64,000 bases of DNA from an uncultured Acidimicrobiales bacterium (lineage in GTDB: Bacteria > Actinomycetota > Acidimicrobiia > Acidimicrobiales > CATQHL01), in assembly GCA_958295925.1 (NCBI GenBank), contig CATQHL010000001.1:2487632-2551631 (forward strand). The letters run 5' to 3'. Positions 33,480 through 47,285 of the stretch are shown piece after piece. The position numbers and the translations under genes are program-made. The notes below the pieces were generated by a model. That model saw only the letters and a program-made list of their open reading frames with translations. It was not told where the DNA came from and made no database searches. Position 1 is the first letter of the stretch; each line of letters begins with the position of its first letter.

Positions 33480-36400
33480 GGGTCTCGTTACCCACAGATT
33501 TCACCCCCGATTTGAAGCTTCAATATAGGGGGGTAGAACTACCCCCAGACACCAAGCGGAGCGTATTCGTCCTCTAGGCCTACGTGCGGCTTCAATATAG
33601 GGGGGTAGAACTACCCCCAGACACATGTCATACCCCTACGCTATAATGGTGATCACAAGTGCTTCAATATAGGGGGGTAGAACTACCCCCAGACACTGCC
33701 ATCCTGGGCGACTACGCCATCGTGACAGTGGGGCTTCAATATAGGGGGGTAGAACTACCCCCAGACACCGGTCAATCAGCGGAATACGCCTGCCGCCCAA
33801 AGTCTGCTTCAATATAGGGGGGTAGAACTACCCCCAGACACTCGGAAAGCGAGCTGTTTGAGCTTGCCCATAAATGGAGCTTCAATATAGGGGGGTAGAA
33901 CTACCCCCAGACACCAGCAGGAGCTGATTGACAGGCCGTTGACGTGCCTGGCTTCAATATAGGGGGGTAGAACTACCCCCAGACACCCTGGAGGGAGAGC
34001 CTGTTCCCGTTATGCGCCCAATCGCTTCAATATAGGGGGGTAGAACTACCCCCAGACACTAATACCAGTGTCTGTGGGGATATAGTTCTTGGCAATGCTT
34101 CAATATAGGGGGGTAGAACTACCCCCAGACACACACAGGTTAGTATGCTTAGTGGGTTAGTTGATATTGCTTCAATATAGGGGGGTAGAACTACCCCCAG
34201 ACACGTATTGATGGTGTTGAATTGTATAGGGATATTGTGGCGCTTCAATATAGGGGGGTAGAACTACCCCCAGACACCAACCGGCTCTAGCCGCTACACC
34301 AAACACGAATTCACGCTTCAATATAGGGGGGTAGAACTACCCCCAGACACTGAACCTATGAAGCTTGCTACCCCGGACTCATGCTTGCTTCAATATAGGG
34401 GGGTAGAACTACCCCCAGACACCCACGGGTGCGGGGGTCACCAGCTACGAGGCTGGTCCGCTTCAATATAGGGGGGTAGAACTACCCCCAGACACCCCCC
34501 CGCAATGCCGTGGCGGCAGGCGCCGTTAATACGCTTCAATATAGGGGGGTAGAACTACCCCCAGACACATCCCTAGGCTAACCCAACGCACCGACGTAGC
34601 GGTAGCTTCAATATAGGGGGGTAGAACTACCCCCAGACACGTGTTGTCCGTATTAACGCATCTTAGCACTAGTGATACGCTTCAATATAGGGGGGTAGAA
34701 CTACCCCCAGACACTCCGCCTTGATCTGGGCGTCGGTCGGCTTAGCAGGGGCTTCAATATAGGGGGGTAGAACTACCCCCAGACACATCATACAGGCATC
34801 AGGTGTAGCCCCTAACCTTCTTGCTTCAATATAGGGGGGTAGAACTACCCCCAGACACCATTCTGAACTTCTACCCATGAGCCTAAGTCGTTACGGCTTC
34901 AATATAGGGGGGTAGAACTACCCCCAGACACAGCTTCAGCGAGCGACGCAGATCACCGGTGCGCTTTGGCTTCAATATAGGGGGGTAGAACTACCCCCAG
35001 ACACCTGAACGAGCGCATCACACCTATGGAATACGGCATAGCTTCAATATAGGGGGGTAGAACTACCCCCAGACACTCTGATGCTGGCTGCTGCAGTTCG
35101 TACCGCTATGCTGGCTTCAATATAGGGGGGTAGAACTACCCCCAGACACCCGCCACCGCGGGCGACGTGACCTGCAGGATTTCGTCGCTTCAATATAGGG
35201 GGGTAGAACTACCCCCAGACACCCGACGGTCTGTCGTGTCGCAGAGACTGTCTGCGCAGCTTCAATATAGGGGGGTAGAACTACCCCCAGACACGACGCT
35301 CAGAAGGCTACAAAGCGGGCTTGGAGTTTGGCTTCAATATAGGGGGGTAGAACTACCCCCAGACACCAAAGCCCATCTCCCCTCCCTCCAGGAGGCTAGG
35401 GAGCTTCAATATAGGGGGGTAGAACTACCCCCAGACACGATTCGGGGAGATTCTCCGAGCAGCCCACCCCCAGTGCTTCAATATAGGGGGGTAGAACTAC
35501 CCCCAGACACGTCGCAGACGCCAGCCACCCCACCACCGGCTTATTCGCTTCAATATAGGGGGGTAGAACTACCCCCAGACACCAGATTGAGTGACAATGA
35601 GTAAACTCAGAACTAATCCTGCTTCAATATAGGGGGGTAGAACTACCCCCAGACACGTTCCCAGCCCAAATCATCCAATACTCCTGGGAGATGCTTCAAT
35701 ATAGGGGGGTAGAACTACCCCCAGACACCGCAAGCGCAAGCAGCATATCTGATATCTGAATCCTTGCTTCAATATAGGGGGGTAGAACTACCCCCAGACA
35801 CAGCACTCTGGCTATTGCGCCTTGCGTATCTCAAGAGGCTTCAATATAGGGGGGTAGAACTACCCCCAGACACGGAGAAGGCGGCCCCGCCCCTCGTCGG
35901 CTCCGGGCCGCTTCAATATAGGGGGGTAGAACTACCCCCAGACACAGGCGCAGGGTCTTCATAGGAAGAAGGATTAGGCGCGGCTTCAATATAGGGGGGT
36001 AGAACTACCCCCAGACACTCGGTCGCTACCTACAGGTTAAAGCAATGAGCGACTGGCTTCAATATAGGGGGGTAGAACTACCCCCAGACACGGGATGAGG
36101 GAGGCGAGATCAGAATCCGAGGACACGGCTTCAATATAGGGGGGTAGAACTACCCCCAGACACTTGGTCTTTCATTGAAAGTCTCGTGTTGCCGTCGTTG
36201 CTTCAATATAGGGGGGTAGAACTACCCCCAGACACTTAGAAGCCGATTAGCATCGGCCAGTGTCAGGTCGTAGCTTCAATATAGGGGGGTAGAACTACCC
36301 CCAGACACTTCACCCCATCCCTTGAGGGAGGCCGACACCTCCATGCTTCAATATAGGGGGGTAGAACTACCCCCAGACACTCAGGGAATCCCCCCGTAAA

Positions 36401-39400
36401 TCCGAATGGAGGCATAGCTTCAATATAGGGGGGTAGAACTACCCCCAGACACTGCGGTTCAGTTCGTAGAGCACCAGCCCCAGAGCTACGCTTCAATATA
36501 GGGGGGTAGAACTACCCCCAGACACGGTTAGGCCTGCCCTGATGAGGCCATCAGACACAATCGCTTCAATATAGGGGGGTAGAACTACCCCCAGACACGT
36601 ATTTTCTCGTGAAAGACGGCGTATGGTGTCAGAGGCTTCAATATAGGGGGGTAGAACTACCCCCAGACACCAGGCAGGGCCGGTCTGAGCAGGCCGGAAA
36701 AGCAATCGCTTCAATATAGGGGGGTAGAACTACCCCCAGACACATATCCGCGGCGTCGTCGACGGCCACGTTGAATGCGCTTCAATATAGGGGGGTAGAA
36801 CTACCCCCAGACACGCATCACCCCCCTGTATTTGACGAGGGGCTGCAATCGCTTCAATATAGGGGGGTAGAACTACCCCCAGACACCCAACACTCACTAT
36901 CTGTAACCATATTAGCCCCAGGCTTCAATATAGGGGGGTAGAACTACCCCCAGACACTGGGGGCGTGTCCGCGGCGAGGCGCCCCAGCGCGGCGCTTCAA
37001 TATAGGGGGGTAGAACTACCCCCAGACACCGCCCCACGCCGCGTTCGGGGCAAGGGTCGCCAGTATGCTTCAATATAGGGGGGTAGAACTACCCCCAGAC
37101 ACCCCTGTCACCCCGGCCACGGTCTGGGCGGTGATGGTGCTTCAATATAGGGGGGTAGAACTACCCCCAGACACACTCTAGGAATCCCCCCAGACCCCCT
37201 CAGCCCTACGGGCTTCAATATAGGGGGGTAGAACTACCCCCAGACACAGCGTGTGAAGTGCGCAGTCGGGACGGTGAAGCCGCCGCTTCAATATAGGGGG
37301 GTAGAACTACCCCCAGACACAGCCCCACAGAAACGGGGCAAACAGCGCATCCGTGGGGCTTCAATATAGGGGGGTAGAACTACCCCCAGACACTTATTCT
37401 TTTTTGTCACCCCTAAACCGCAACAATACGGCTTCAATATAGGGGGGTAGAACTACCCCCAGACACTTCAGAGGGGGGGGGGTCGTCAAGCCTCTGCCTT
37501 TGAAGCTTCAATATAGGGGGGTAGAACTACCCCCAGACACCATAGCAAGAGGCTTGCATGCTCTGCTGTCTGGCCAGCTTCAATATAGGGGGGTAGAACT
37601 ACCCCCAGACACGCGAGCAGGACAGATTATGCTCACCGTTGCGAAGACGCTTCAATATAGGGGGGTAGAACTACCCCCAGACACCTGCGTCTGAGAGTGT
37701 TTCTGCGCCGTTACAAACGCAGCTTCAATATAGGGGGGTAGAACTACCCCCAGACACTTCTGCACTGCCCGGAATACCCACATCTTCTTAACTGCTTCAA
37801 TATAGGGGGGTAGAACTACCCCCAGACACGAGTGCTGGCCTGCCAAACTTCCTGCGATTCATTATTGCTTCAATATAGGGGGGTAGAACTACCCCCAGAC
37901 ACCCACTCACCCAGAGCCTCCTCAGCGACCTCATCAATGCTTCAATATAGGGGGGTAGAACTACCCCCAGACACTTGCCAGACGCAGAAGGCTCCCTTTC
38001 CGCTTGTGCTGCTTCAATATAGGGGGGTAGAACTACCCCCAGACACTGGCAGACTCTGAGAGACGATCCTGAAGGCCTGTATGCTTCAATATAGGGGGGT
38101 AGAACTACCCCCAGACACCGCCCCTATAGGCAGCAAGGCAGCAGGAGCAGAGTTGCTTCAATATAGGGGGGTAGAACTACCCCCAGACACCGTGGCTGCG
38201 AATAAGGGGATTGGGGGCGAGTTCTGGCTTCAATATAGGGGGGTAGAACTACCCCCAGACACCTTGATATGTTTGACCATCCGACTTCATTGACAGTAGC
38301 TTCAATATAGGGGGGTAGAACTACCCCCAGACACAGCAGCAGCCTCCTCCTGCCAGTTATCCTTGTTGCCGCTTCAATATAGGGGGGTAGAACTACCCCC
38401 AGACACATCCAGGACTTCTTTAATCGGCTCTTCGATTTCCTCGCTTCAATATAGGGGGGTAGAACTACCCCCAGACACGTCGCATCCGCACCCCCACTAT
38501 ACCACGAGCCGAGCCGCTTCAATATAGGGGGGTAGAACTACCCCCAGACACGCGCGCCATACTAGATACCGCCAACGTCCACCATCTGGCTTCAATATAG
38601 GGGGGTAGAACTACCCCCAGACACTTCGAAGATCCCCTGGTCAGAGCCCCTTTTTAATTCCGCTTCAATATAGGGGGGTAGAACTACCCCCAGACACAGC
38701 CGATTTAGCCAGATTATCTCCAGGCGTCAGCAGGCTTCAATATAGGGGGGTAGAACTACCCCCAGACACCTGGCGATAACGGGAGAAGCCACCAGGGATG
38801 CCGATGCTTCAATATAGGGGGGTAGAACTACCCCCAGACACTTCCTGTGGCCCCTGCTGAAGCCCGACGCACCGGCGGCTTCAATATAGGGGGGTAGAAC
38901 TACCCCCAGACACGGAACCCTCCTGGAGGATGACGTCCTCTCAGACCTGGCTTCAATATAGGGGGGTAGAACTACCCCCAGACACGAAGAATCTGAAGCT
39001 CATCTGCCACCAGGCGATGATGCTTCAATATAGGGGGGTAGAACTACCCCCAGACACGCCCGCCTAGCCGACCTCGCAGCGTTCCGTGAGCAGGGCTTCA
39101 ATATAGGGGGGTAGAACTACCCCCAGACACCTCGGCCTGGGCAATCCACCAGCCCGTGTAGGGCGTCGCTTCAATATAGGGGGGTAGAACTACCCCCAGA
39201 CACCATGCAGGCCGCCGCCGGGGGCACCATCGTGTGGGGGCTTCAATATAGGGGGGTAGAACTACCCCCAGACACCGAACCACCAACGCCCCCCCGACTC
39301 TTCAATCGAAATGCTTCAATATAGGGGGGTAGAACTACCCCCAGACACCGCCGAACCCGCGGAACGCGCCCACCGCACCCTAAGCGCTTCAATATAGGGG

Positions 39401-42400
39401 GGTAGAACTACCCCCAGACACACATCACGGTCACGTCTGCGCCTGGTGGTGCAGCACGCTTCAATATAGGGGGGTAGAACTACCCCCAGACACAGGCCTA
39501 TCACCATCCCGCCCCGCCATCCAAGCAAGCGCTTCAATATAGGGGGGTAGAACTACCCCCAGACACTGTCGTAGCGGGAGGCTCTGCAGGATATCAAACG
39601 CCGCTTCAATATAGGGGGGTAGAACTACCCCCAGACACTGTTCCTTTGACTTATTCTTCATATCTTCCTTTGACGGCTTCAATATAGGGGGGTAGAACTA
39701 CCCCCAGACACACGGGACTATCTCCCTATCCTGCTCCAGACCCTGACGCTTCAATATAGGGGGGTAGAACTACCCCCAGACACAGCCTTGCCCAAATAGT
39801 CACCACCACCAAAGAGCGTGCTTCAATATAGGGGGGTAGAACTACCCCCAGACACTCGTATCGGAACGTGATCCCGAATGAGCTCCAGGAGGCTTCAATA
39901 TAGGGGGGTAGAACTACCCCCAGACACGGGGGATTCTCCAGGCCGGAATCGCTCAGGGAGGATGGCTTCAATATAGGGGGGTAGAACTACCCCCAGACAC
40001 CCATCAGGAAGTCACCCTCGATCTGAAGGCACTCAGGCTTCAATATAGGGGGGTAGAACTACCCCCAGACACGTGTTCGGCACGTTTGAGGAGTGCACCG
40101 GCGATATGGAGCTTCAATATAGGGGGGTAGAACTACCCCCAGACACGATAGGGGCGTCTGCTCCGTCGCCTTTCGAGGTCGGGCTTCAATATAGGGGGGT
40201 AGAACTACCCCCAGACACCACCCTTGATAGGGGTCTCGTTATTAGTGATATAATCGCTTCAATATAGGGGGGTAGAACTACCCCCAGACACCCAGCAACT
40301 CATGGCGTCTTTCGTCGAGGGCGTCGTGCTTCAATATAGGGGGGTAGAACTACCCCCAGACACTTTTAGCCGTTTTGAGTCATCTACGGCATTTCCTGTA
40401 GCTTCAATATAGGGGGGTAGAACTACCCCCAGACACTCAGTTCGAACTCCTCCAGCATCGCCATTGCCCTGTCGCTTCAATATAGGGGGGTAGAACTACC
40501 CCCAGACACCTATGGCTTTTAGGCAGAGTACTCAGCAGTTATTTGCTTCAATATAGGGGGGTAGAACTACCCCCAGACACGTGAGTGTTGGCAAGCCTTG
40601 CGAGAGTGGCAGCAGGGCTTCAATATAGGGGGGTAGAACTACCCCCAGACACAAATCTGGGGTGCGGGATTCTGCGGCCTGCCGTAGGAGCTTCAATATA
40701 GGGGGGTAGAACTACCCCCAGACACCTTGACGTTCACTGGCCATCAGCGACTGGAGGTGCTGCTTCAATATAGGGGGGTAGAACTACCCCCAGACACTCT
40801 TGAGGTGCGGGCGGAGAACAACAACGCTCCGCTGCTTCAATATAGGGGGGTAGAACTACCCCCAGACACCCGACTTCAAGCGATGAATCTCCGTCCAGTC
40901 AAAGCCGCTTCAATATAGGGGGGTAGAACTACCCCCAGACACGAAATTAGGCCTGCAGAGGTCAGAAACGGAGTTAGGGCTTCAATATAGGGGGGTAGAA
41001 CTACCCCCAGACACTATGCCCCTCCAGCAGCACCGAGCCGTCTTTGTAGTGCTTCAATATAGGGGGGTAGAACTACCCCCAGACACGAGCGAGCCTACCA
41101 TCAGGCCGGAGTGCGGGACGATGGCTTCAATATAGGGGGGTAGAACTACCCCCAGACACGGCCAGGGGGTATACAGACATCTTGTGCAAAGTCAAGCTTC
41201 AATATAGGGGGGTAGAACTACCCCCAGACACTCAGGCGCATCTGGCGGAAGGCTTGAACGCACAATTCCGCTTCAATATAGGGGGGTAGAACTACCCCCA
41301 GACACTCGGATTCCCCCCTCCATCTGGGGGGGGGTGCAGAAGGCTTCAATATAGGGGGGTAGAACTACCCCCAGACACTCATACGGAGGGTCTTCGGGAT
41401 GTTGGCCGATTGGAGGCTTCAATATAGGGGGGTAGAACTACCCCCAGACACCGACGTTTATGCTTTTAGCTACAACAACGAATTCGTGGCTTCAATATAG
41501 GGGGGTAGAACTACCCCCAGACACTAAACACAATGGAAGAGGGGATACGGAAATTCCCGTTGCTTCAATATAGGGGGGTAGAACTACCCCCAGACACCAA
41601 GCACCGAACCGACACACCAACCCGAAAAGGTGGTGCTTCAATATAGGGGGGTAGAACTACCCCCAGACACCTGGGAGCGCACGCTGGTTTTCCGTGCGAG
41701 TCAGTGCTTCAATATAGGGGGGTAGAACTACCCCCAGACACATGAATGGTGGATGGCACGACTGCCCTGGGAGGAAGCGCTTCAATATAGGGGGGTAGAA
41801 CTACCCCCAGACACTGGTGGTGCGCCCGCCTCAAACTCCAACGTCCCGATGCTTCAATATAGGGGGGTAGAACTACCCCCAGACACCCCCCTCCTCCCCC
41901 AGGAGGCCCGCGACTGGCTCCAGCTTCAATATAGGGGGGTAGAACTACCCCCAGACACCTCACGCCCTGCCCACTGATCCGAGCCAGGGCGGAGGGCTTC
42001 AATATAGGGGGGTAGAACTACCCCCAGACACTTGCTCCGACAGTGCGAAGCTGCGGGATGTCCTGAGTGCTTCAATATAGGGGGGTAGAACTACCCCCAG
42101 ACACTTCCAATTCACCCTCGCACTGTCCGGCAGCGTAAACGCTTCAATATAGGGGGGTAGAACTACCCCCAGACACGTTCATTCTCCAGTAGTCGTCGTC
42201 CTTGACGGCTCTGCTTCAATATAGGGGGGTAGAACTACCCCCAGACACCTTCGGCTAGAGTCGGCCTAACCAACTCGCTAGTGTCGCTTCAATATAGGGG
42301 GGTAGAACTACCCCCAGACACTCAGCACCTGCTCCTGGCGGCAGGTGGACTCCGACCGCTTCAATATAGGGGGGTAGAACTACCCCCAGACACTAGACGA

Positions 42401-45400
42401 GGGATCGCCCGTCTGCCCGCTCCGGCTATGGCTTCAATATAGGGGGGTAGAACTACCCCCAGACACTTGGGGGATTGTTCGGATCGATCCTGGCTGGTGG
42501 GGCGCTTCAATATAGGGGGGTAGAACTACCCCCAGACACGGAAGTGTAACGAAAGAGGGAGCGTTGGCATAAGTCGCTTCAATATAGGGGGGTAGAACTA
42601 CCCCCAGACACGAGCTGGGAACGCGCCTCACCTCCCTCGCCGCGTTCGCTTCAATATAGGGGGGTAGAACTACCCCCAGACACCCTTCTGAGTGGGGGGA
42701 AGAAGCTCAAAGAGGAGAGGGCTTCAATATAGGGGGGTAGAACTACCCCCAGACACGGACGGGGCTCATCAGGGGGCCTGCGCCGAGGCCGAGCTTCAAT
42801 ATAGGGGGGTAGAACTACCCCCAGACACCCCGGACTCCCCGGATTGTGGCTGCGGGTTGGTTGGGCTTCAATATAGGGGGGTAGAACTACCCCCAGACAC
42901 GACCATTCCGTTAAACTAAGTCGGGATTCAATAAAGGCTTCAATATAGGGGGGTAGAACTACCCCCAGACACCAAGAGAGTCAAGAACCTTGAAGTAGCG
43001 ATTAAGTAAGCTTCAATATAGGGGGGTAGAACTACCCCCAGACACTTCTCGCCTTGACGACGCTCCCGCTCCGAACCGGACGCTTCAATATAGGGGGGTA
43101 GAACTACCCCCAGACACTAGCAGCAAGTATGTTGGGCAGAAAATGGATAGGCATTGCTTCAATATAGGGGGGTAGAACTACCCCCAGACACGCCTAGTCG
43201 CGAAGCAGGTCAGCAGGAGGGGCGACGTCGCTTCAATATAGGGGGGTAGAACTACCCCCAGACACCGGCCTCCATAACCTGGAGGAGCTCAGGGGCAATC
43301 ACGCTTCAATATAGGGGGGTAGAACTACCCCCAGACACCCAGGGTGAGGGATTCCACCCTCTTCCCTCGGAGGAGCTTCAATATAGGGGGGTAGAACTAC
43401 CCCCAGACACGGGTCTCACGGATGATGACACGTCTCTCACCCTGGGGGCTTCAATATAGGGGGGTAGAACTACCCCCAGACACCCCCAAGTCGCAGATAC
43501 ATCCCGTCAAAAAGGCCGTCGCTTCAATATAGGGGGGTAGAACTACCCCCAGACACGAGAATCGTCGGGGGATACACGAGGGATTCCCAAGTGCTTCAAT
43601 ATAGGGGGGTAGAACTACCCCCAGACACCCGCCTCTCGCTGAACTGCGCCTGCCGTATGTAGAGGCTTCAATATAGGGGGGTAGAACTACCCCCAGACAC
43701 CTGCCTCAGCACCCCCTCCCCCCGCCCCGCGTAGGGCGCTTCAATATAGGGGGGTAGAACTACCCCCAGACACGGTAGAAGGCGAGATCGGGATCACCAC
43801 CCTCCCCGTGGCTTCAATATAGGGGGGTAGAACTACCCCCAGACACGTGTCTGCGGGGTTACCTGCCAAGTGCGCCTGTTTGTGCTTCAATATAGGGGGG
43901 TAGAACTACCCCCAGACACACGACATTGATATCGCTTGGCATGACTTACTCGTTGCGCTTCAATATAGGGGGGTAGAACTACCCCCAGACACCTGAGACG
44001 CCAGCGGGGTGGCCGCCTTCGCGTTCCTGCTTCAATATAGGGGGGTAGAACTACCCCCAGACACAGAGCGTGAAGATGCCGGTCTCGGCGCTCCAGTAGG
44101 CGCTTCAATATAGGGGGGTAGAACTACCCCCAGACACCAATCTCAGCCTTGCGCCAACCCCACGACGGCCGAGCGCTTCAATATAGGGGGGTAGAACTAC
44201 CCCCAGACACACCGCTACGTCGTCGCCGCGCTGCCGCACCCCGTCCTGCTTCAATATAGGGGGGTAGAACTACCCCCAGACACTCAAAGCCAACAGACAC
44301 CGCGCCCGCACCGGGCAAAGCTTCAATATAGGGGGGTAGAACTACCCCCAGACACCCGCTGCAGCGCGGCGCGGCGTACAACTACGAGATTGCTTCAATA
44401 TAGGGGGGTAGAACTACCCCCAGACACTCTTCAACGACCTGACCATGAGCTACCGCGAGGAGGAGCTTCAATATAGGGGGGTAGAACTACCCCCAGACAC
44501 GGGGGCTTGTAGTAGGGGTTGTGTTGTCTTGCCCGAAAGCTTCAATATAGGGGGGTAGAACTACCCCCAGACACGCAGCCGACGGGTGTCTTGAACCAGG
44601 GGTCTGGGCTGCTTCAATATAGGGGGGTAGAACTACCCCCAGACACATCCGTATTCAACGGTCTGGCTCTCGTGAATCGGGTGCTTCAATATAGGGGGGT
44701 AGAACTACCCCCAGACACGCACATAGGGGTGGGCGGCCTGCCGCCTGGCTACGAGCTTCAATATAGGGGGGTAGAACTACCCCCAGACACAAACACTTAG
44801 GTTTCACCAAGGTTGCCAAGCGTAGGGCTTCAATATAGGGGGGTAGAACTACCCCCAGACACATAGTGGAGGGTGAATCCGACGTACACGCCCTAAGAGC
44901 TTCAATATAGGGGGGTAGAACTACCCCCAGACACAGGAACAACAATGGCTAACATAGAACCACTAACCCAAGCTTCAATATAGGGGGGTAGAACTACCCC
45001 CAGACACGCGCTTCGCTATGGCGACCATTCAGGACGATGAAGGGCTTCAATATAGGGGGGTAGAACTACCCCCAGACACCTTCCGCCCCGATACGCCTCA
45101 GGTAGGTGCGGGAAGTGCTTCAATATAGGGGGGTAGAACTACCCCCAGACACTACCGGATGGTCGACTACAACGACTGCGAGGGCTACGCTTCAATATAG
45201 GGGGGTAGAACTACCCCCAGACACGCTATGGCATTCCGGCAATCTACGCAGCAACTATTCGCTTCAATATAGGGGGGTAGAACTACCCCCAGACACTCGA
45301 ATTTCAAGTGTTGGCGGGGCCGTATACCCGTTGGCTTCAATATAGGGGGGTAGAACTACCCCCAGACACGACACCGTTGCCTTGCCAAGGCGTGCGGTGC

Positions 45401-47285
45401 TGGTAGGCTTCAATATAGGGGGGTAGAACTACCCCCAGACACCTCGCCCTGCAGCAGTGCGGCGTTCACGCCCTCGGCGCTTCAATATAGGGGGGTAGAA
45501 CTACCCCCAGACACTTTGTGACGAACGATACTTTATAGATAGGAATAATGCTTCAATATAGGGGGGTAGAACTACCCCCAGACACTATATTCAGATTCAA
45601 GTTTCTGATACCGAACAATATCGCTTCAATATAGGGGGGTAGAACTACCCCCAGACACTTATGCGACGGCAGCACCGGCGAAGTGGATACCAAGGCTTCA
45701 ATATAGGGGGGTAGAACTACCCCCAGACACCGACGCCCCCATCGTTGATTCCGGCGTGACGCCGGAAGCTTCAATATAGGGGGGTAGAACTACCCCCAGA
45801 CACCACGAACAGGCTCCGCCCCTTCGCGTCGGTGAACGGGCTTCAATATAGGGGGGTAGAACTACCCCCAGACACAGTGGATATGCTGGGGAGGGATATG
45901 ACCTCTCTCACGCTTCAATATAGGGGGGTAGAACTACCCCCAGACACCGACATTGATTTAGCCTGGGTGGATTTGATTGCTGTGCTTCAATATAGGGGGG
46001 TAGAACTACCCCCAGACACTGGGGGTGGCTGCGGCTGCTATCTCTCCGGCGGTGCGCTTCAATATAGGGGGGTAGAACTACCCCCAGACACCACGGGCGG
46101 CTCGGTTTGGACGGTGAGTTTGGGGTTGGCTTCAATATAGGGGGGTAGAACTACCCCCAGACACCCAGCCGAGAGTCACCCGCCCCGGATCGTCGACATC
46201 GCTTCAATATAGGGGGGTAGAACTACCCCCAGACACCGATTCCCGCCTCAGGAGCCCGAATACGATTTCAATGCTTCAATATAGGGGGGTAGAACTACCC
46301 CCAGACACTCCCCCGGCTCTCAGGAATCGGAGCCCCAGAGAGCGGCTTCAATATAGGGGGGTAGAACTACCCCCAGACACTTTAGCCGGAGCGTATAGAC
46401 GCCCGGTCTCTGGAGAGCTTCAATATAGGGGGGTAGAACTACCCCCAGACACCCTGGACGACACTGGAACCTGTCGCGGCCCAGGATATGCTTCAATATA
46501 GGGGGGTAGAACTACCCCCAGACACCTGCGCATCCACCTCGGATTCATTGAATTGAAGCCCCGCTTCAATATAGGGGGGTAGAACTACCCCCAGACACTT
46601 CCATGTAACCGTTGGTACGGTTACCTATTTCGTGGCTTCAATATAGGGGGGTAGAACTACCCCCAGACACACCTTCACTGAATTGAAGTCCATTGGGAGT
46701 GAACTCGCTTCAATATAGGGGGGTAGAACTACCCCCAGACACATGAGAGGGGGCGATCCTGATCATCGTGAATACTGATGCTTCAATATAGGGGGGTAGA
46801 ACTACCCCCAGACACCGGTAATAGCGATATTCACCCATCGCCAGACTGTCTGCGCTTCAATATAGGGGGGTAGAACTACCCCCAGACACCCAAGATTGCC
46901 CCGCCCGCCCGCTGAAACTAGATGGGCTTCAATATAGGGGGGTAGAACTACCCCCAGACACACGCCGCGTGTAGCGTCTTGGGTGCTCGGCGCGGCGCTT
47001 CAATATAGGGGGGTAGAACTACCCCCAGACACCAGAGGCAGGATTCCCTCTGGGGATCGGAGCCGGCCGGCTTCAATATAGGGGGGTAGAACTACCCCCA
47101 GACACTTTACCTAGCATTACATAATTATCTGCATCGGCAATGCTTCAATATAGGGGGGTAGAACTACCCCCAGACACCCGTCTCCGCTAGGAAGTGCGAG
47201 TCGGGAGTCTCACAGCTTCAATATAGGGGGGTAGAACTACCCCCAGACACATGCTACACTCTATCCTATGGCAGCAAAAGAACGA

